Assembly (NCBI GenBank): GCA_965262235.1
Contig: OZ253504.1
Coordinates: 2,170,001-2,234,000, forward strand
Direction of reading: 5' to 3'
Length of the DNA: 64,000 bases
Source: CATQGW01 sp965262235
GTDB lineage: Bacteria; Chloroflexota; Dehalococcoidia; Bin125
A model generated the notes under the pieces. That model had not been told where the DNA came from. It searched no databases and was given only the letters and a program-made list of their open reading frames with translations. Shown piece after piece: positions 11,351-19,459 of this stretch (position 1 is its first letter; the number at the start of each line of letters is the position of its first letter). The translations under genes and the position numbers were made by a program.

Positions 11351-11681
11351 GCGCCGTACTCCGCATCGCTCTCGGCGTCCCGCTGACCCTGTGTCAATTG
11401 CCCGTAGGGATACCGGTTCTGAGCCCGTGTTTGAGCCGGCTGCCGATCTCGTGGCGGTCCCGTGCGCGCGCCTTGTGTGCGCTCCCGCTCCGTGACGATT
11501 CGATCGACCGGCCGGATAGCGACGGCGACCCGGGCTCCCCCGTGCAGGTTTTGACCGCGCCTGTAGGGGCAGCTCTTGTGGCTGCCCTTCCAGTCCCCGC
11601 TCCGTCGCATCACACCTGCCCACGTGACCGGATCGACCTGCACCAGTTCACGTGCGCGGGGAGCGGTATGGTGAATGCACT
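11351..11681. other. 331-nt intergenic region with two hairpins
   Basis: No gene is supported. Two inverted repeats can be seen. CCGGTTC...GAGCCGG near 11412-11438 is a 7-bp stem with one G-T pair and a 13-nt loop, a candidate rpsT terminator. GGGCAGC-N7-GCTGCCC at 11567-11587 is a perfect 7-bp stem followed by TTCC. Open frames on the minus strand here are low-complexity and run into rpsT antisense. The last 20 nt hold TATGGT (11667-11672), 9 nt before the alcohol dehydrogenase ATG. I recognise no RNA family. Confidence 0.4.
11667..11672 (+). promoter_or_regulatory. Probable -10 box of the alcohol dehydrogenase operon
   Basis: TATGGT, 9 nt before ATG 11682; no Shine-Dalgarno. A leaderless or very short leader is likely. 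Confidence 0.4.
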
Positions 11682-12725
11682 ATGCGTGCGCTGATCTTTG
11701 AGCGGGCGGGGGAGATTCGCGTGGGCGAGGTTGCTGACCGCGCGCCTGCGGCGGGGGAGGCGGTGCTGGAGGTGCGGGCGGCCTCGGTTTGCGCCTCGGA
11801 TCTGCGGGTCTATCGCGGCGAGAAGTATGCGCTGGCCGGAGTCGTGCCCGGGCACGAGTTCGCCGGCACGATCGTGGCCGTGGGAGATGGCGTGGAGATG
11901 GTTGAGCTGGGCGCCGATGTTGCGGTCTACCCGATCATCTCCTGCGGCGGCTGCGCCTTCTGCCGGCGCGGGCTGCGCAACCGTTGCAGTAATCGCCAGA
12001 CGCTGGGCTACGACCAGAACGGCGGCCTGGCCGAGCGGGTGCTGCTGCCGGCGGCGCTGGTCAGCCAGGGCCACGCGGTCGCGATGGCGCCGGGAGCGGA
12101 TTTCGAGCGTGCGGCGCTGACCGAGCCAACGGCATGTGTGCTCAATTCGCTCGAGTCGTGCCGATTCCGCGCGGGCGTGAGCGTCGCGATCATCGGCGCG
12201 GGCCCAATGGGGTTGCTGCACGTCGTGCTGGCGCGGGCGCTCGGGGCCGGAGCGATCGTGGTTGCGGAACCTGTCAAGTCACGGCGTGAGGCGGCGGAGG
12301 CGGTCGGCGCGGACCTGGTTGTGGATGGACATCGCGACAGTCTCAAGGCGGCAGTCGATGAGGCGACGCGAGGCGAGGGCGCCGACATCGTGATCGTCTC
12401 CGTGGGGCTCGACGGGCTGACCGAGATGGCGTTGAACGTGGCGGGGCGGCAGAGCTCGGTCAACCTGTTCGCCGGCTTCCCGCCGGAGTCATCGGCGCTG
12501 GTCGATGTCAACGCGCTGCATTATCAGGAGGTCTCGCTGACCGGGACGCAGAACGCGACGCCCGACCAGTTTCGGCGCACCGCCGCGATGATTCCCAGCC
12601 TCGACGGGCTGAACCGGATCGTCTCGCACCGCTTCGCGCTGAGTGAGGCGACGCAGGCGTATGAATCGCGGCAGGATCCGTCGGTGCTGAAGACCGCCGT
12701 GCTGCCGGACGACCGCGTCGGATGA
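11682..12725 (+). CDS. Zinc-dependent medium-chain alcohol dehydrogenase
   Basis: 347 aa NAD(P)-dependent MDR dehydrogenase of the sorbitol/threonine dehydrogenase branch. Catalytic zinc ligands are Cys in SVCASD, the His-Glu of VPGHEFAG and Glu of LTEPTACV; the structural zinc site is CGGCAFCRRGLRNRC. The Rossmann motif is GAGPMGLLH. Substrate cannot be read from sequence; a polyol or amino alcohol is likely. ATG 11682 is chosen over an open-frame start 30 nt upstream because of the TATGGT hexamer and fit to family length. Its stop overlaps the next gene by 4 nt (ATGA), an unusual coupling of a dehydrogenase to a RodZ-like protein. Confidence 0.9.
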   Translation: MRALIFERAGEIRVGEVADRAPAAGEAVLEVRAASVCASDLRVYRGEKYALAGVVPGHEFAGTIVAVGDGVEMVELGADVAVYPIISCGGCAFCRRGLRNRCSNRQTLGYDQNGGLAERVLLPAALVSQGHAVAMAPGADFERAALTEPTACVLNSLESCRFRAGVSVAIIGAGPMGLLHVVLARALGAGAIVVAEPVKSRREAAEAVGADLVVDGHRDSLKAAVDEATRGEGADIVIVSVGLDGLTEMALNVAGRQSSVNLFAGFPPESSALVDVNALHYQEVSLTGTQNATPDQFRRTAAMIPSLDGLNRIVSHRFALSEATQAYESRQDPSVLKTAVLPDDRVG

Positions 12726-13480
12726 CCACGCCCGACTCCCACGACCTGCTCGGGATCGGGCCGGCGCTGCGCGACGCGCGGATTCGCCGCGGGCGCTCGC
12801 TGAACCAGGCGCACCAGGCGACGCGCATCCAGCGTGCGTATCTCGAGGCCTTGGAGCAGGAGAACTGGGCCGCGCTGCCGGCGGCGCCGTTTGCGCGGGG
12901 ATTTCTGGCCTCCTACGCCGAGTACCTGGGGCTCGATAGCGGGCCGCTGCTCGACCGCTTCCCGCTCGCGGCGACGGGGCCGGGCGACGGGCTCACGCGG
13001 CACGTCGACGCTCCCACGACCGATCAGCGGACGCTGTCGCGCACCGCCGACGATCGGCTGGAGCGGCCGGGTGTGCATCTGGGGCCGTGGCTGGCGGCCG
13101 CGGTGGTGGTGCTGGTGGTGATCGCCGGCGTGGTCGCGGTGATCACGCTGCGCGACCCGGTGATCGCGCCGGAGCCGGCGCGCACCGTGCCAGGCATCCC
13201 GTCGCAAGGTGGCGACATCGAGGCGGCGGCAGAAGCGGTGATCAACCGACCCGAGATCAGCCGCGACCCCCTGCCCGACCTGCGGCCCTACAGCGCGCGG
13301 GAGGCGATCAACTATGTGCAAAACACTGGCGCGCCCTACGTGCTGATTCGGGTCCACGACGACACTCCGGCTGGCACGGTGATCGAGCAGACGCCGCCGG
13401 GCGGCGAGCAGATTCCCTCCGACGGCTCGGTCACGCTCGTGATCAGCAGCGGCCCGCGCGTCCAGGCGGCGGGCGGCTGA
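12722..13480 (+). CDS. RodZ-like HTH membrane protein with extracytoplasmic PASTA domain
   Basis: 252 aa, three parts: an N-terminal HTH_25 helix-turn-helix (about 10-75, with GPALRDARIRRGRSLNQA and FARGFLASYAEYLGL), one membrane span (about 121-143) and a C-terminal PASTA domain (about 184-244, with LPDLRPYSAREAINYV and TPPGGEQIPSDGSVTLVIS). HTH_25 with one span is the architecture of RodZ, which links MreB to cell-wall synthesis; PASTA domains bind muropeptides or lipid II in Ser/Thr kinases and PBPs. The joint role in sensing or organising wall synthesis is inference. It overlaps the gene before by 4 nt and rimO by 1 nt. Confidence 0.85.
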   Translation: MTTPDSHDLLGIGPALRDARIRRGRSLNQAHQATRIQRAYLEALEQENWAALPAAPFARGFLASYAEYLGLDSGPLLDRFPLAATGPGDGLTRHVDAPTTDQRTLSRTADDRLERPGVHLGPWLAAAVVVLVVIAGVVAVITLRDPVIAPEPARTVPGIPSQGGDIEAAAEAVINRPEISRDPLPDLRPYSAREAINYVQNTGAPYVLIRVHDDTPAGTVIEQTPPGGEQIPSDGSVTLVISSGPRVQAAGG

Positions 13481-14796
13481 TGCGTTACCACATCGTCACG
13501 CTGGGCTGCCCGAAGAACACGACCGACTCGGCTCGGATTTCGCGCTCGCTCGAGGCGGCGGGGCACCGGTCGACCGCGCTGCGCGCTGACGCCGACCTGG
13601 TCGTGCTCAACACCTGTGGATTCATCGACGACGCGAAGGCCGAGTCGGCGCAGGCCGCCGCACTGCTGGCGGGGGAGCGAAGCGGAGATCAGCGCCTGTT
13701 CGTGACGGGCTGCTGGTCGGAGATCGAACGCGAACGCGCGGCGTCGGTGGTGGGCGTGGATGAGATCTTCGGGATCGAGGCGTGGGACGAGATCAGCGGC
13801 GCAGCCGGTCCGATCGGCATCACCGCCGAGCGAGACATCCCGTCAGGCGGCGTTGGACAGGCGGGGCAACCGTCGGCCTATCTGAAGATCTCCGACGGCT
13901 GCGCGCGACCCTGCACCTTTTGCAACATCCCGCAGATCAAAGGCCGCCAGTTTCGCTCGGCGACGCCCGATGACCTGGTCGTGGAGGCGCGCGAGCTGAC
14001 CGATCGCGGCGCCCGCGAGCTGGTGCTGGTGGCGCAGGACAGCACGTCGTACGGCTCGGAGTGGGGCGATCCGCACGGTCTGGCGCGGCTGCTCGAGCGT
14101 CTGGCGGCCGAGGTCCCGGCGGCGCGCTGGCTCCGGCTGATGTACGCCTACCCGGGCTTCGTGACCCCAAGCCTGGTCGAGGCGATGGCCTCGATCCCTC
14201 AGGTCTGCAACTACCTCGACATCCCGCTGCAGCACGGCAGCCCCGATGTGTTGCGGCGGATGAAGCGCCCTCACAACATGCAGATGGTGCGCGAGACGCT
14301 GGAGCGGCTGCGCGTGGCGATGCCCGACATCGCGATCCGGACCACATTCATCGTCGGCTTCCCGGGCGAGACGAAGCGGGAGTTCGAGGAGCTGCTCGAT
14401 TTCTGTCGCGAGGCGCGTTTCGATCGCGCCGGCGCGTTCACCTATTCGCCGCAGGCGGGCACACCGGCGGCCGATCTGGGCGCGCAGCTCTCGGAGCGCA
14501 CGAAGCAGCGTCGCTACCGGCGCTTGATGACGGTGCTGGCTGAGATCGCCGCCGAGCGCAGCGAGGAGCAGGTCGGTCGCGAGCTGGAGCTGCTGGTCGA
14601 ATCGGAGCCGGGCCAGACGACGGAGGACGGTGATCCGATCTTCGCAGGCCGAAGCTATCGGGAGGCGCCGGAGGTCGATGGGCTGGTGTTCTGCGATGGG
14701 CTGGCCTCGCCGGGGTCAATGCCGATCGTGCGGGTGACGCAGGCCTTGGGGCACGACCTGTGGGCGACGCCGGTTGCGGGCGAGCAGCTCCGCTAG
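13480..14796 (+). CDS. rimO: Ribosomal protein S12 methylthiotransferase
   Basis: 438 aa radical-SAM methylthiotransferase that adds a methylthio group to a conserved Asp of ribosomal protein S12. The N-terminal UPF0004 domain supplies Cys10 (TLGCPKN), Cys46 (NTCGFI) and Cys78 (TGCW) for one 4Fe-4S cluster; the SAM cluster motif is Cys141-x3-Cys145-x2-Cys148 (DGCARPCTFC); a TRAM domain ends the protein (residues about 365-435). The YPGFVTPSLVEAM and DIPLQHGSPDVLRRMKRP blocks match RimO rather than MiaB. ATG 13480 overlaps the stop of the RodZ-like gene (TGATG). It converges on ylxP with a 4-nt overlap of the two 3' ends. Confidence 0.95.
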   Translation: MRYHIVTLGCPKNTTDSARISRSLEAAGHRSTALRADADLVVLNTCGFIDDAKAESAQAAALLAGERSGDQRLFVTGCWSEIERERAASVVGVDEIFGIEAWDEISGAAGPIGITAERDIPSGGVGQAGQPSAYLKISDGCARPCTFCNIPQIKGRQFRSATPDDLVVEARELTDRGARELVLVAQDSTSYGSEWGDPHGLARLLERLAAEVPAARWLRLMYAYPGFVTPSLVEAMASIPQVCNYLDIPLQHGSPDVLRRMKRPHNMQMVRETLERLRVAMPDIAIRTTFIVGFPGETKREFEELLDFCREARFDRAGAFTYSPQAGTPAADLGAQLSERTKQRRYRRLMTVLAEIAAERSEEQVGRELELLVESEPGQTTEDGDPIFAGRSYREAPEVDGLVFCDGLASPGSMPIVRVTQALGHDLWATPVAGEQLR

Positions 14797-15089
14797 AGGT
14801 GGATGGTTTCGGTCTCGATGGTTGAGACGTGGGCGTCGATGCTGAGCTCCTCGATGAAGCTGATCACGTGCTGGAGCGTGGCGTGGCTGCGCGCTTCGGC
14901 ATTGGACACGGTGACGAGGCTGAGCGTCGCGGTGCTGGGGTCGTTAAGCTCGCCGACTTCGGCGACCGCGACGTTGAACTTGTTGCGGACGCGGTCGCGG
15001 ACGCGGCGCACGACCGCGCGCTTGTCTTTCAGCGAGGCTGACTCGAACATCGCCAGCTCGAGGCGCAGCGTGCAGATCACGGCGGGCAT
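14793..15089 (-). CDS. DUF503 (YlxP-like) family protein
   Basis: 98 aa, the whole length of the DUF503 family, of which B. subtilis YlxP is a member found beside rbfA/infB. Family features are the start VICTLRLELAMFESASLKDKR (shown here in part: LELAMFESASLKDKR) followed by VVRRVRDRVRNKFNVAVAEV. No catalytic residues are known. It is the last gene of the mtaB-scpB-ylxP operon, 6 nt after scpB, and its end overlaps the end of rimO by 4 nt on the other strand. Confidence 0.85.
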   Translation of the reverse strand: MPAVICTLRLELAMFESASLKDKRAVVRRVRDRVRNKFNVAVAEVGELNDPSTATLSLVTVSNAEARSHATLQHVISFIEELSIDAHVSTIETETIHL

Positions 15090-15095
15090 GGGCGG

Positions 15096-15770
15096 TTAGT
15101 CGACCGCTTCGTCAGCCGCGTCGTCGGCGTCTTCGAGCGGCAGGATCGCTTGCTGGGCGGGCGCCGGCAGGTCGCCGAGTGGCGGCAGCTCAGCGAGCGC
15201 ACCGAGGCCGAAGTGGTCGAGGAAACGCGCGGTGACGCCCCAGAGCAGCGGTTGGCCGGGCGCTTCGAGGCGGCCGACGGGCGCGATCAGGTCGCGCGAG
15301 CGCAGCGTGCGCAGCGACCCGCCCGCGCCGACGCCGCGCACGCGCTCGATCGACGAGCGGGTTACGGGCTGGTGGTAGGCGATCACGGCCAGCGTCTCGA
15401 GCGCGGCCTTGGAGAGCCGATTGGGCGTCTCGAGACCGAGTAGCGCTTCGACCCACGGCGCGGCCTCGGGGGCGCTGACCAGCGCGACCGTCGCGCCGTG
15501 ACGGCGCAGCCGGATGCCGCGCGATTCGTCCGCCGAGATCTGGGCGAGGGCCTGCTCGACGGCGTCGGCAGAGACGCCGGTGACGCGGGCGAGCATCTGG
15601 ACCGTGGGCGGCTCCTCGGCGACGAGCAGCAGGCTTTCGAGCACCATCGGCAGGTTCTCGGGCCGCGGCGGGGCCTGATCGGTGTCGCGCGCAGGTTCGC
15701 GCGCAGGTTCGCCCGGTCTTTCGCTCGGTGCGGCGTCATGGGCATTGGCGACGAGCGTGGCCTCGGTCAT
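15096..15770 (-). CDS. scpB: Segregation and condensation protein B
   Basis: 224 aa. ScpB is the winged-helix (kite) subunit that, with ScpA, completes the SMC condensin. The core, residues about 40-200, has ESLLLVAEEPPTVQMLARVTG, LSKAALETLAVIAYHQPVTRSSIERVRGV (in part) and LLWGVTARFLDHFGL. A 38-residue Arg/Pro-rich N-terminal tail and an acidic C-terminal tail are extras. ATG 15770 overlaps the mtaB stop by 4 nt (ATGA). scpA is not present nearby, which is unusual since the two are often adjacent. Confidence 0.9.
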   Translation of the reverse strand: MTEATLVANAHDAAPSERPGEPAREPARDTDQAPPRPENLPMVLESLLLVAEEPPTVQMLARVTGVSADAVEQALAQISADESRGIRLRRHGATVALVSAPEAAPWVEALLGLETPNRLSKAALETLAVIAYHQPVTRSSIERVRGVGAGGSLRTLRSRDLIAPVGRLEAPGQPLLWGVTARFLDHFGLGALAELPPLGDLPAPAQQAILPLEDADDAADEAVD

Positions 15771-17083
15771 CGCAGCTCTAGCTCTCCGATTGCCGACGGC
15801 GCCTCGGCGTCGTCGCTGAGGCCGACGATACGCGTTGCCACGAGCTGGTTCAGCGGCGGCGGCGACGCCTGGTTCCACTCTGACACGACCGGCACGTAGG
15901 TGTCGGTCAGGCCGTGCAGGGTCGATCCGGTCGAGGATTCGAAGAGCACGGTGTGGATCTCGCCGACGATCCGCTCGCGGAAGCGTCGGGCCTGCTCCGC
16001 CGCGAGGTCGCGCAGCACACGCGAGCGTCGGCGCTTGGTTTCGGGCGGCACATCGTCGTCGAGCAGCGCGGCGCTGGTGCGCGGCCGGGGGGAGTAGGGG
16101 AACACGTGCATGTCGGCGAACTCGGCTCGTCGGCAGATCTCGAGCGTTTGCTCGAAATCGGCGTCGGTTTCGCCCGGGAAGCCCACGATCACGTCGGTGG
16201 TGATCGCCGCGCCGGAGACCGTGGCGCGGATCAGGTCGAGCGCATGCAGGAACGCGGCAGCGTCGTAGCGGCGGCGCATCTTCGCGAGCACGGCGTCGCT
16301 GCCCGATTGCAGGGCGAGGTGGAAGTGCCGGCAGAGCCGCGCGTCCTCCCAGCAGGCCAGTAGCTGGGGGGTGATGTCCTGCGGCTGGATTGAGGAGTAG
16401 CGCAGGCGCGGGACATCGGTGTCGGCGAGCAGCGACTGGAGCAGTCGGGCGGCGTTCGCGCCGTCGTCGCGGTCGCGTCCGTAGGCGCCGGGCTGGGTGC
16501 CGGTCAGGACGATCTCCTGCACGCCTTCCGCGGCGCGTTCCGCGGCCTGGCTGACGATGGTGTTGATCGGCACGGCGCGCTCGCGGCCGCGCACGTGGGG
16601 CACGATGCAGAAGGCGCAGACATCGTTGCAGCCCTCCTGAATCTTGATGAAGGCTCGGGTGCGGCCGGTGGAGTTGGCCGCGGCGGCTGGGTCGCGGCCA
16701 TTCGTGGCGCCAAGCGCGCGCAGGACCGCGCTCGCGGCGGTGGCCTTGTCGGCGTTGCGCACGACGACGTCCGCTCCGACCTCGGTGATCAGGGTGTCGC
16801 CGGCGTGTTCGGCGTAGCAGCCGGTCACGATCACCGGAGCGTTGGGAGAGAGCCGCTTGGCGACGCGGATCAGGCGGCGGGCTTTGCGGTCGGCGACGTG
16901 GGTGACGCTGCAGGTGTTGATCAACCAGGCATCGGCGGCGGCGGGGCGGTCGACGGTGACGCAACCCGCGGCCTGCAGCTCGCGCGCGGCGGCCTGCGTT
17001 TCGGCCTGGTTGAGCTTGCAGCCGAGCGTCAGCGTGGCTACGAGCGGCGGGCGTTGGGGATCGCGTGCCACATCCTGTTCCAT
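15767..17083 (-). CDS. mtaB: tRNA (t6A37) methylthiotransferase MtaB
   Basis: 438 aa radical-SAM enzyme converting t6A37 to ms2t6A37 in ANN-decoding tRNAs. Cys22 in LGCKLNQAE (the KLN variant separates MtaB from MiaB and RimO), Cys58 (NTCSV) and Cys89 (TGCY) bind the auxiliary cluster; Cys152, Cys156 and Cys159 (EGCNDVCAFC) bind the SAM cluster. VPHVRGRERAVP and LALQSGSDAVLAKMRRRY also fit. The start MEQDVARD at 17083 is preceded by AGGGAG at 6 nt and is preferred to an open-frame ATG 30 nt upstream that overlaps a TATGGT -10 (17103-17108). First gene of mtaB-scpB-ylxP. Confidence 0.93.
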   Translation of the reverse strand: MEQDVARDPQRPPLVATLTLGCKLNQAETQAAARELQAAGCVTVDRPAAADAWLINTCSVTHVADRKARRLIRVAKRLSPNAPVIVTGCYAEHAGDTLITEVGADVVVRNADKATAASAVLRALGATNGRDPAAAANSTGRTRAFIKIQEGCNDVCAFCIVPHVRGRERAVPINTIVSQAAERAAEGVQEIVLTGTQPGAYGRDRDDGANAARLLQSLLADTDVPRLRYSSIQPQDITPQLLACWEDARLCRHFHLALQSGSDAVLAKMRRRYDAAAFLHALDLIRATVSGAAITTDVIVGFPGETDADFEQTLEICRRAEFADMHVFPYSPRPRTSAALLDDDVPPETKRRRSRVLRDLAAEQARRFRERIVGEIHTVLFESSTGSTLHGLTDTYVPVVSEWNQASPPPLNQLVATRIVGLSDDAEAPSAIGELELR

Positions 17084-17102
17084 GATGTGCTCCCTGACGG
17101 CT

Positions 17103-17108
17103 ACCATA
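17103..17108 (-). promoter_or_regulatory. -10 box of the mtaB-scpB-ylxP operon
   Basis: Minus strand TATGGT, about 19 nt before ATG 17083, leaving room for the AGGGAG ribosome site. It argues against the upstream ATG that lies within the hexamer. Confidence 0.4.
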
Positions 17109-17158
17109 GCCACGAGCGGGCCGCGCGAGCAGCGACGAGCCTGCGAAGGAGCGGCGCG

Positions 17159-17281
17159 ATGGTTGAAGTCGGACTCGCCATTCTGTTCATCGCGATTCTG
17201 CTGGCGGCCGACCGCCGGCGCTACGAGCGCTTCGGGGAGCGGATGCGGGAAGTGGTCGACTGGCTGGACCGCCCCGAGTAG
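17159..17281 (+). CDS. Small single-span membrane protein
   Basis: 40 aa: an N-terminal hydrophobic segment (VGLAILFIAILLAA) followed by a charged helix RRRYERFGERMREVVDWLDRPE. AAGGAG 8 nt before ATG 17159 supports translation. It diverges from mtaB. I recognise no family. Confidence 0.45.
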   Translation: MVEVGLAILFIAILLAADRRRYERFGERMREVVDWLDRPE

Positions 17282-17339
17282 TTTCGCCTGCGCCCTCGGA
17301 TTGCACGCGTCTCTCGCCCCATCCTATTGTGCCCTTCGC

Positions 17340-17368
17340 TTGCAACTGTAGCACGAGCGTTCTATGAT
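17340..17368 (+). promoter_or_regulatory. Sigma-70-type promoter before small zinc-ribbon gene
   Basis: TTGCAA (17340-17345), 17-nt spacer, TATGAT (17363-17368), one of the best -35/-10 pairs in the window. The start would lie near 17375, giving a leader of about 64 nt before ATG 17439. Confidence 0.55.
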
Positions 17369-17438
17369 GGCCTCAGAAGCACCCGGCTCTGATCGGTAAG
17401 CAGGTCGATCAGCCAGTCGGTGAGCAGGGAGGTGCAGG

Positions 17439-17657
17439 ATGGCGCTCCCCACGATGACCCGCGGAATCCAGTTGGCGTTCGCCGTGAACGTCGCGAACAC
17501 CGCGAATGCGCAGCCGAGCGAGACGCCGGCGCCGCATCGCCCCTGTCCCGTCTGCGCCGGCCCCACTGCGCGCGTCGGTCGACACGTCGCCTGCGCGCTG
17601 TGCGGCTATGGCACCAGAGAACGCCCGCGCGGCCGAGCGGCGCGCCGCCGCCGCTGA
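17439..17657 (+). CDS. Small zinc-ribbon protein
   Basis: 72 aa. The centre holds PCPVCAGPTARVGRHVACALCGYG, shown here as two CxxC pairs (CPVC and CALC) 12 residues apart, a typical treble-clef or rubredoxin-like ribbon. The C-terminus is strongly basic (RPRGRAARRRR) and may bind nucleic acid. A GGGAGG site lies about 10 nt before ATG 17439, and the TTGCAA/TATGAT promoter lies 70 nt upstream. Function unknown; the neighbouring small membrane protein has its own start. Confidence 0.55.
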   Translation: MALPTMTRGIQLAFAVNVANTANAQPSETPAPHRPCPVCAGPTARVGRHVACALCGYGTRERPRGRAARRRR

Positions 17658-17707
17658 CGCTCAGCGCTCGGGAGCCACGGGGGACGCCCGGATCGGGTCG
17701 GGCCGAT

Positions 17708-17713
17708 TACGAT
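17708..17713 (+). promoter_or_regulatory. -10 box for leaderless small membrane protein gene
   Basis: TACGAT followed by GGGACG and ATG 17720; no ribosome site. Confidence 0.5.
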
Positions 17714-17719
17714 GGGACG

Positions 17720-17896
17720 ATGAACGCCGGGTATGTGTTCCTCGGGCTGGTTTTGGTGCTCGCCGTGCTGTGGGTGGGGGGCTACATCAAGCTGGGTGGG
17801 GTGCTGTCGCTCTACCGTCGGATCCGGCTGGCCGCCCTGCTCGCGGTGGTGGCGCTGATCGCGATCGCGGCGACGCGCATCTTCGGACTTGCCTGA
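17720..17896 (+). CDS. Small two-span membrane protein
   Basis: 58 aa, MNAGYVFLGLVLVLAVLW at the start and a second hydrophobic stretch LAALLAVVALIAIAATRI at the end, joined by a short basic loop (SLYRRIR). The start at 17720 is set by the TACGAT hexamer 6 nt upstream. It lies 18 nt before the glycerate kinase gene and may be cotranscribed with it. Family unknown. Confidence 0.55.
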   Translation: MNAGYVFLGLVLVLAVLWVGGYIKLGGVLSLYRRIRLAALLAVVALIAIAATRIFGLA

Positions 17897-17914
17897 GCCG
17901 GTGGGCGCTCGCCG

Positions 17915-19024
17915 ATGCGCATCCTGATCGCGCCGCAGGAGTTCAAGGGCAGCCTGACCGCGGTCGAGGCGGCTGACTGCTTCGCCGCGGCGGCGCGGGA
18001 GGTGTTTCCCGACGCAGAGATCGACCTCGCGCCGATCGCGGACGGCGGGCCGGGGACAGTGCAGGCGATCGTGCGGGCGGCTCGCGGGCGCACATCGATC
18101 GCGCGGGTCGCCGGTCCGCTGGGCTCGCCGGTCGATGCGCGCTGGGGGCGAATCGACGACGGCCGGACGGCGGTGATCGAGATGGCGGCAGCCGCGGGCT
18201 TGACGCTGCTCGAGCCCGCGCAGCTCGATCCGCGCCGGGCAGCGACGCATGGCGTGGGGGAGCTGATCGTCCACGCGCTGGAGGCGCAGGCGGAGCGGAT
18301 TCTGATCGGCGTCGGCGGCAGTGCCACGAACGACGGGGGCGCCGGCGCCGCAGTGGCGCTCGGCGTGCGGATGGTCGACGACGATGGCCACACGCTGGCG
18401 CCCGGCGGCGCGGCCCTGGCCGGGTTGGCGCGGATCGATCCGTCGGCGCTCGACGCGCGTCTGCTGACGACCGAGATCGACGTGCTCTGCGACGTGCAGA
18501 ATCCACTGCTGGGTCCGGATGGCGCGAGCGCGGTCTACGGGCCGCAGAAGGGCGCGGACGCGCTGGCGGTCGCCGAGCTTGACCGCGCGCTGGCCAACTA
18601 CGCGGGGATTCTGGAGCGAGACGTCGGCGTCAGCGTGGCCGCGCTGCCTGGCGCGGGCGCCGCGGGCGGATTGCCGGCGGCGCTCGTCGCGTTCTGCGGC
18701 GCTCGCCTGGTCTCGGGCTTCGATGCGGTGTCGCGCGCCATCGGTCTGGCCGAGCGAATCGCCGCGGCGGATGTCGTGCTCACCGGTGAGGGCCGGCTGG
18801 ACACGCAGTCGGCGTGGGGCAAGTCGGTCGCCGGCGTGGCCTCGCTGGCGGGCGCCGCGGGCACGCCGTGCATCGCCGTCTGCGGGCTGATCGAGGGCGA
18901 CGCTGAGCTGCCGGGTCTGACGGACCGCGAGCAGTCGACGCCAGCGGGAATGCCCGTCAAGCAGGCGATGGCTCGCGCGCAAGAGCTGGTCGCAGCCGCG
19001 GTGCGTCGCTCGTTGGTGCGCTAG
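17915..19024 (+). CDS. Glycerate kinase (GlxK/GarK type)
   Basis: 369 aa, the size of the type I glycerate kinases that make 2- or 3-phosphoglycerate from D-glycerate and ATP. Family blocks: IAPQEFKGSLTAVEAADC at the N-terminus, PIADGGPGTVQAIV, IEMAAAAGLTLL, GVGGSATNDGGAGAAVALG and the C-terminal LTGEGRLDTQSAWGKSVAGV. The first block usually reads IAPDSFKGSLSA; here PQEFKGSL. It probably feeds glycerate from glyoxylate or serine breakdown into glycolysis. It follows the 58-aa membrane protein by 18 nt. Confidence 0.93.
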   Translation: MRILIAPQEFKGSLTAVEAADCFAAAAREVFPDAEIDLAPIADGGPGTVQAIVRAARGRTSIARVAGPLGSPVDARWGRIDDGRTAVIEMAAAAGLTLLEPAQLDPRRAATHGVGELIVHALEAQAERILIGVGGSATNDGGAGAAVALGVRMVDDDGHTLAPGGAALAGLARIDPSALDARLLTTEIDVLCDVQNPLLGPDGASAVYGPQKGADALAVAELDRALANYAGILERDVGVSVAALPGAGAAGGLPAALVAFCGARLVSGFDAVSRAIGLAERIAAADVVLTGEGRLDTQSAWGKSVAGVASLAGAAGTPCIAVCGLIEGDAELPGLTDREQSTPAGMPVKQAMARAQELVAAAVRRSLVR

Positions 19025-19032
19025 TACCGGCG

Positions 19033-19455
19033 CTAATTGAACGGGGCGTAGCGGGGCCGACGGTCGGTTTCGATGTGGGCGTCCTGGCGGCCGGCGATGC
19101 CGATCTCGTCAAGCCGGTCGTCGTCGATCCCGAAGTGATGCGCGACCTCGTGTAGCACCGTCTCGCGGACCTGCTCCACGACCTCGTGCTCGGAGCGGCA
19201 GATCGACTCGATCGGCTCCTGATAGATGAAGATGCGATCGGGCAGGACCTCGCCGTAGCTACCGCGGATGGTCAGCGGGCGGCCGCTGTAGAGCCCGAGC
19301 AGGATGTCGCGGGAGCTCAGGCCGACCATCGCGAGCTCGTCGGGCTCGGGACGGTTGCGCACGATGATCACCACGTTGTCCATGCGATCTGCGAGCACGT
19401 CGGGAATTTCGTCGAGCGCGCGGGCCACCAAGCGGCGGAAGCGAGAACGTTGCAT
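19033..19455 (-). CDS. Minimal zincin-type metallopeptidase family protein
   Basis: 140 aa of the compact metallopeptidase family (DUF1025/zincin-like type 1). The active-site helix is HEVAH at residues 102-106 within VLHEVAHHFGIDDDRL; upstream IFIYQEPIE and LLGLYSGRPL are family markers. Some members are minimal gluzincins whose activity is latent. The start at 19455 is fixed by a TACCTT hexamer 6 nt upstream. It lies 4 nt after the PBP gene on the same strand. No signal peptide, so it acts in the cytoplasm. Confidence 0.85.
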   Translation of the reverse strand: MQRSRFRRLVARALDEIPDVLADRMDNVVIIVRNRPEPDELAMVGLSSRDILLGLYSGRPLTIRGSYGEVLPDRIFIYQEPIESICRSEHEVVEQVRETVLHEVAHHFGIDDDRLDEIGIAGRQDAHIETDRRPRYAPFN

Positions 19456-19459
19456 CGGC

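Noticed and set aside
11567..11587. Hairpin as a definite rho-independent terminator or small RNA
   Set aside because: The stem is good but no T tract follows and no promoter for an RNA is seen; kept only as a note.
11398..11694. 98-codon open frame in the rpsT-alcohol dehydrogenase gap
   Set aside because: No ribosome site, low-complexity translation and no motif; it runs into the alcohol dehydrogenase start in another frame.
15771..16964. Extended open frame in front of scpB
   Set aside because: The upstream part is out of frame with mtaB and reads as Arg/Pro-rich noise; scpB starts at 15770 coupled to the mtaB stop.
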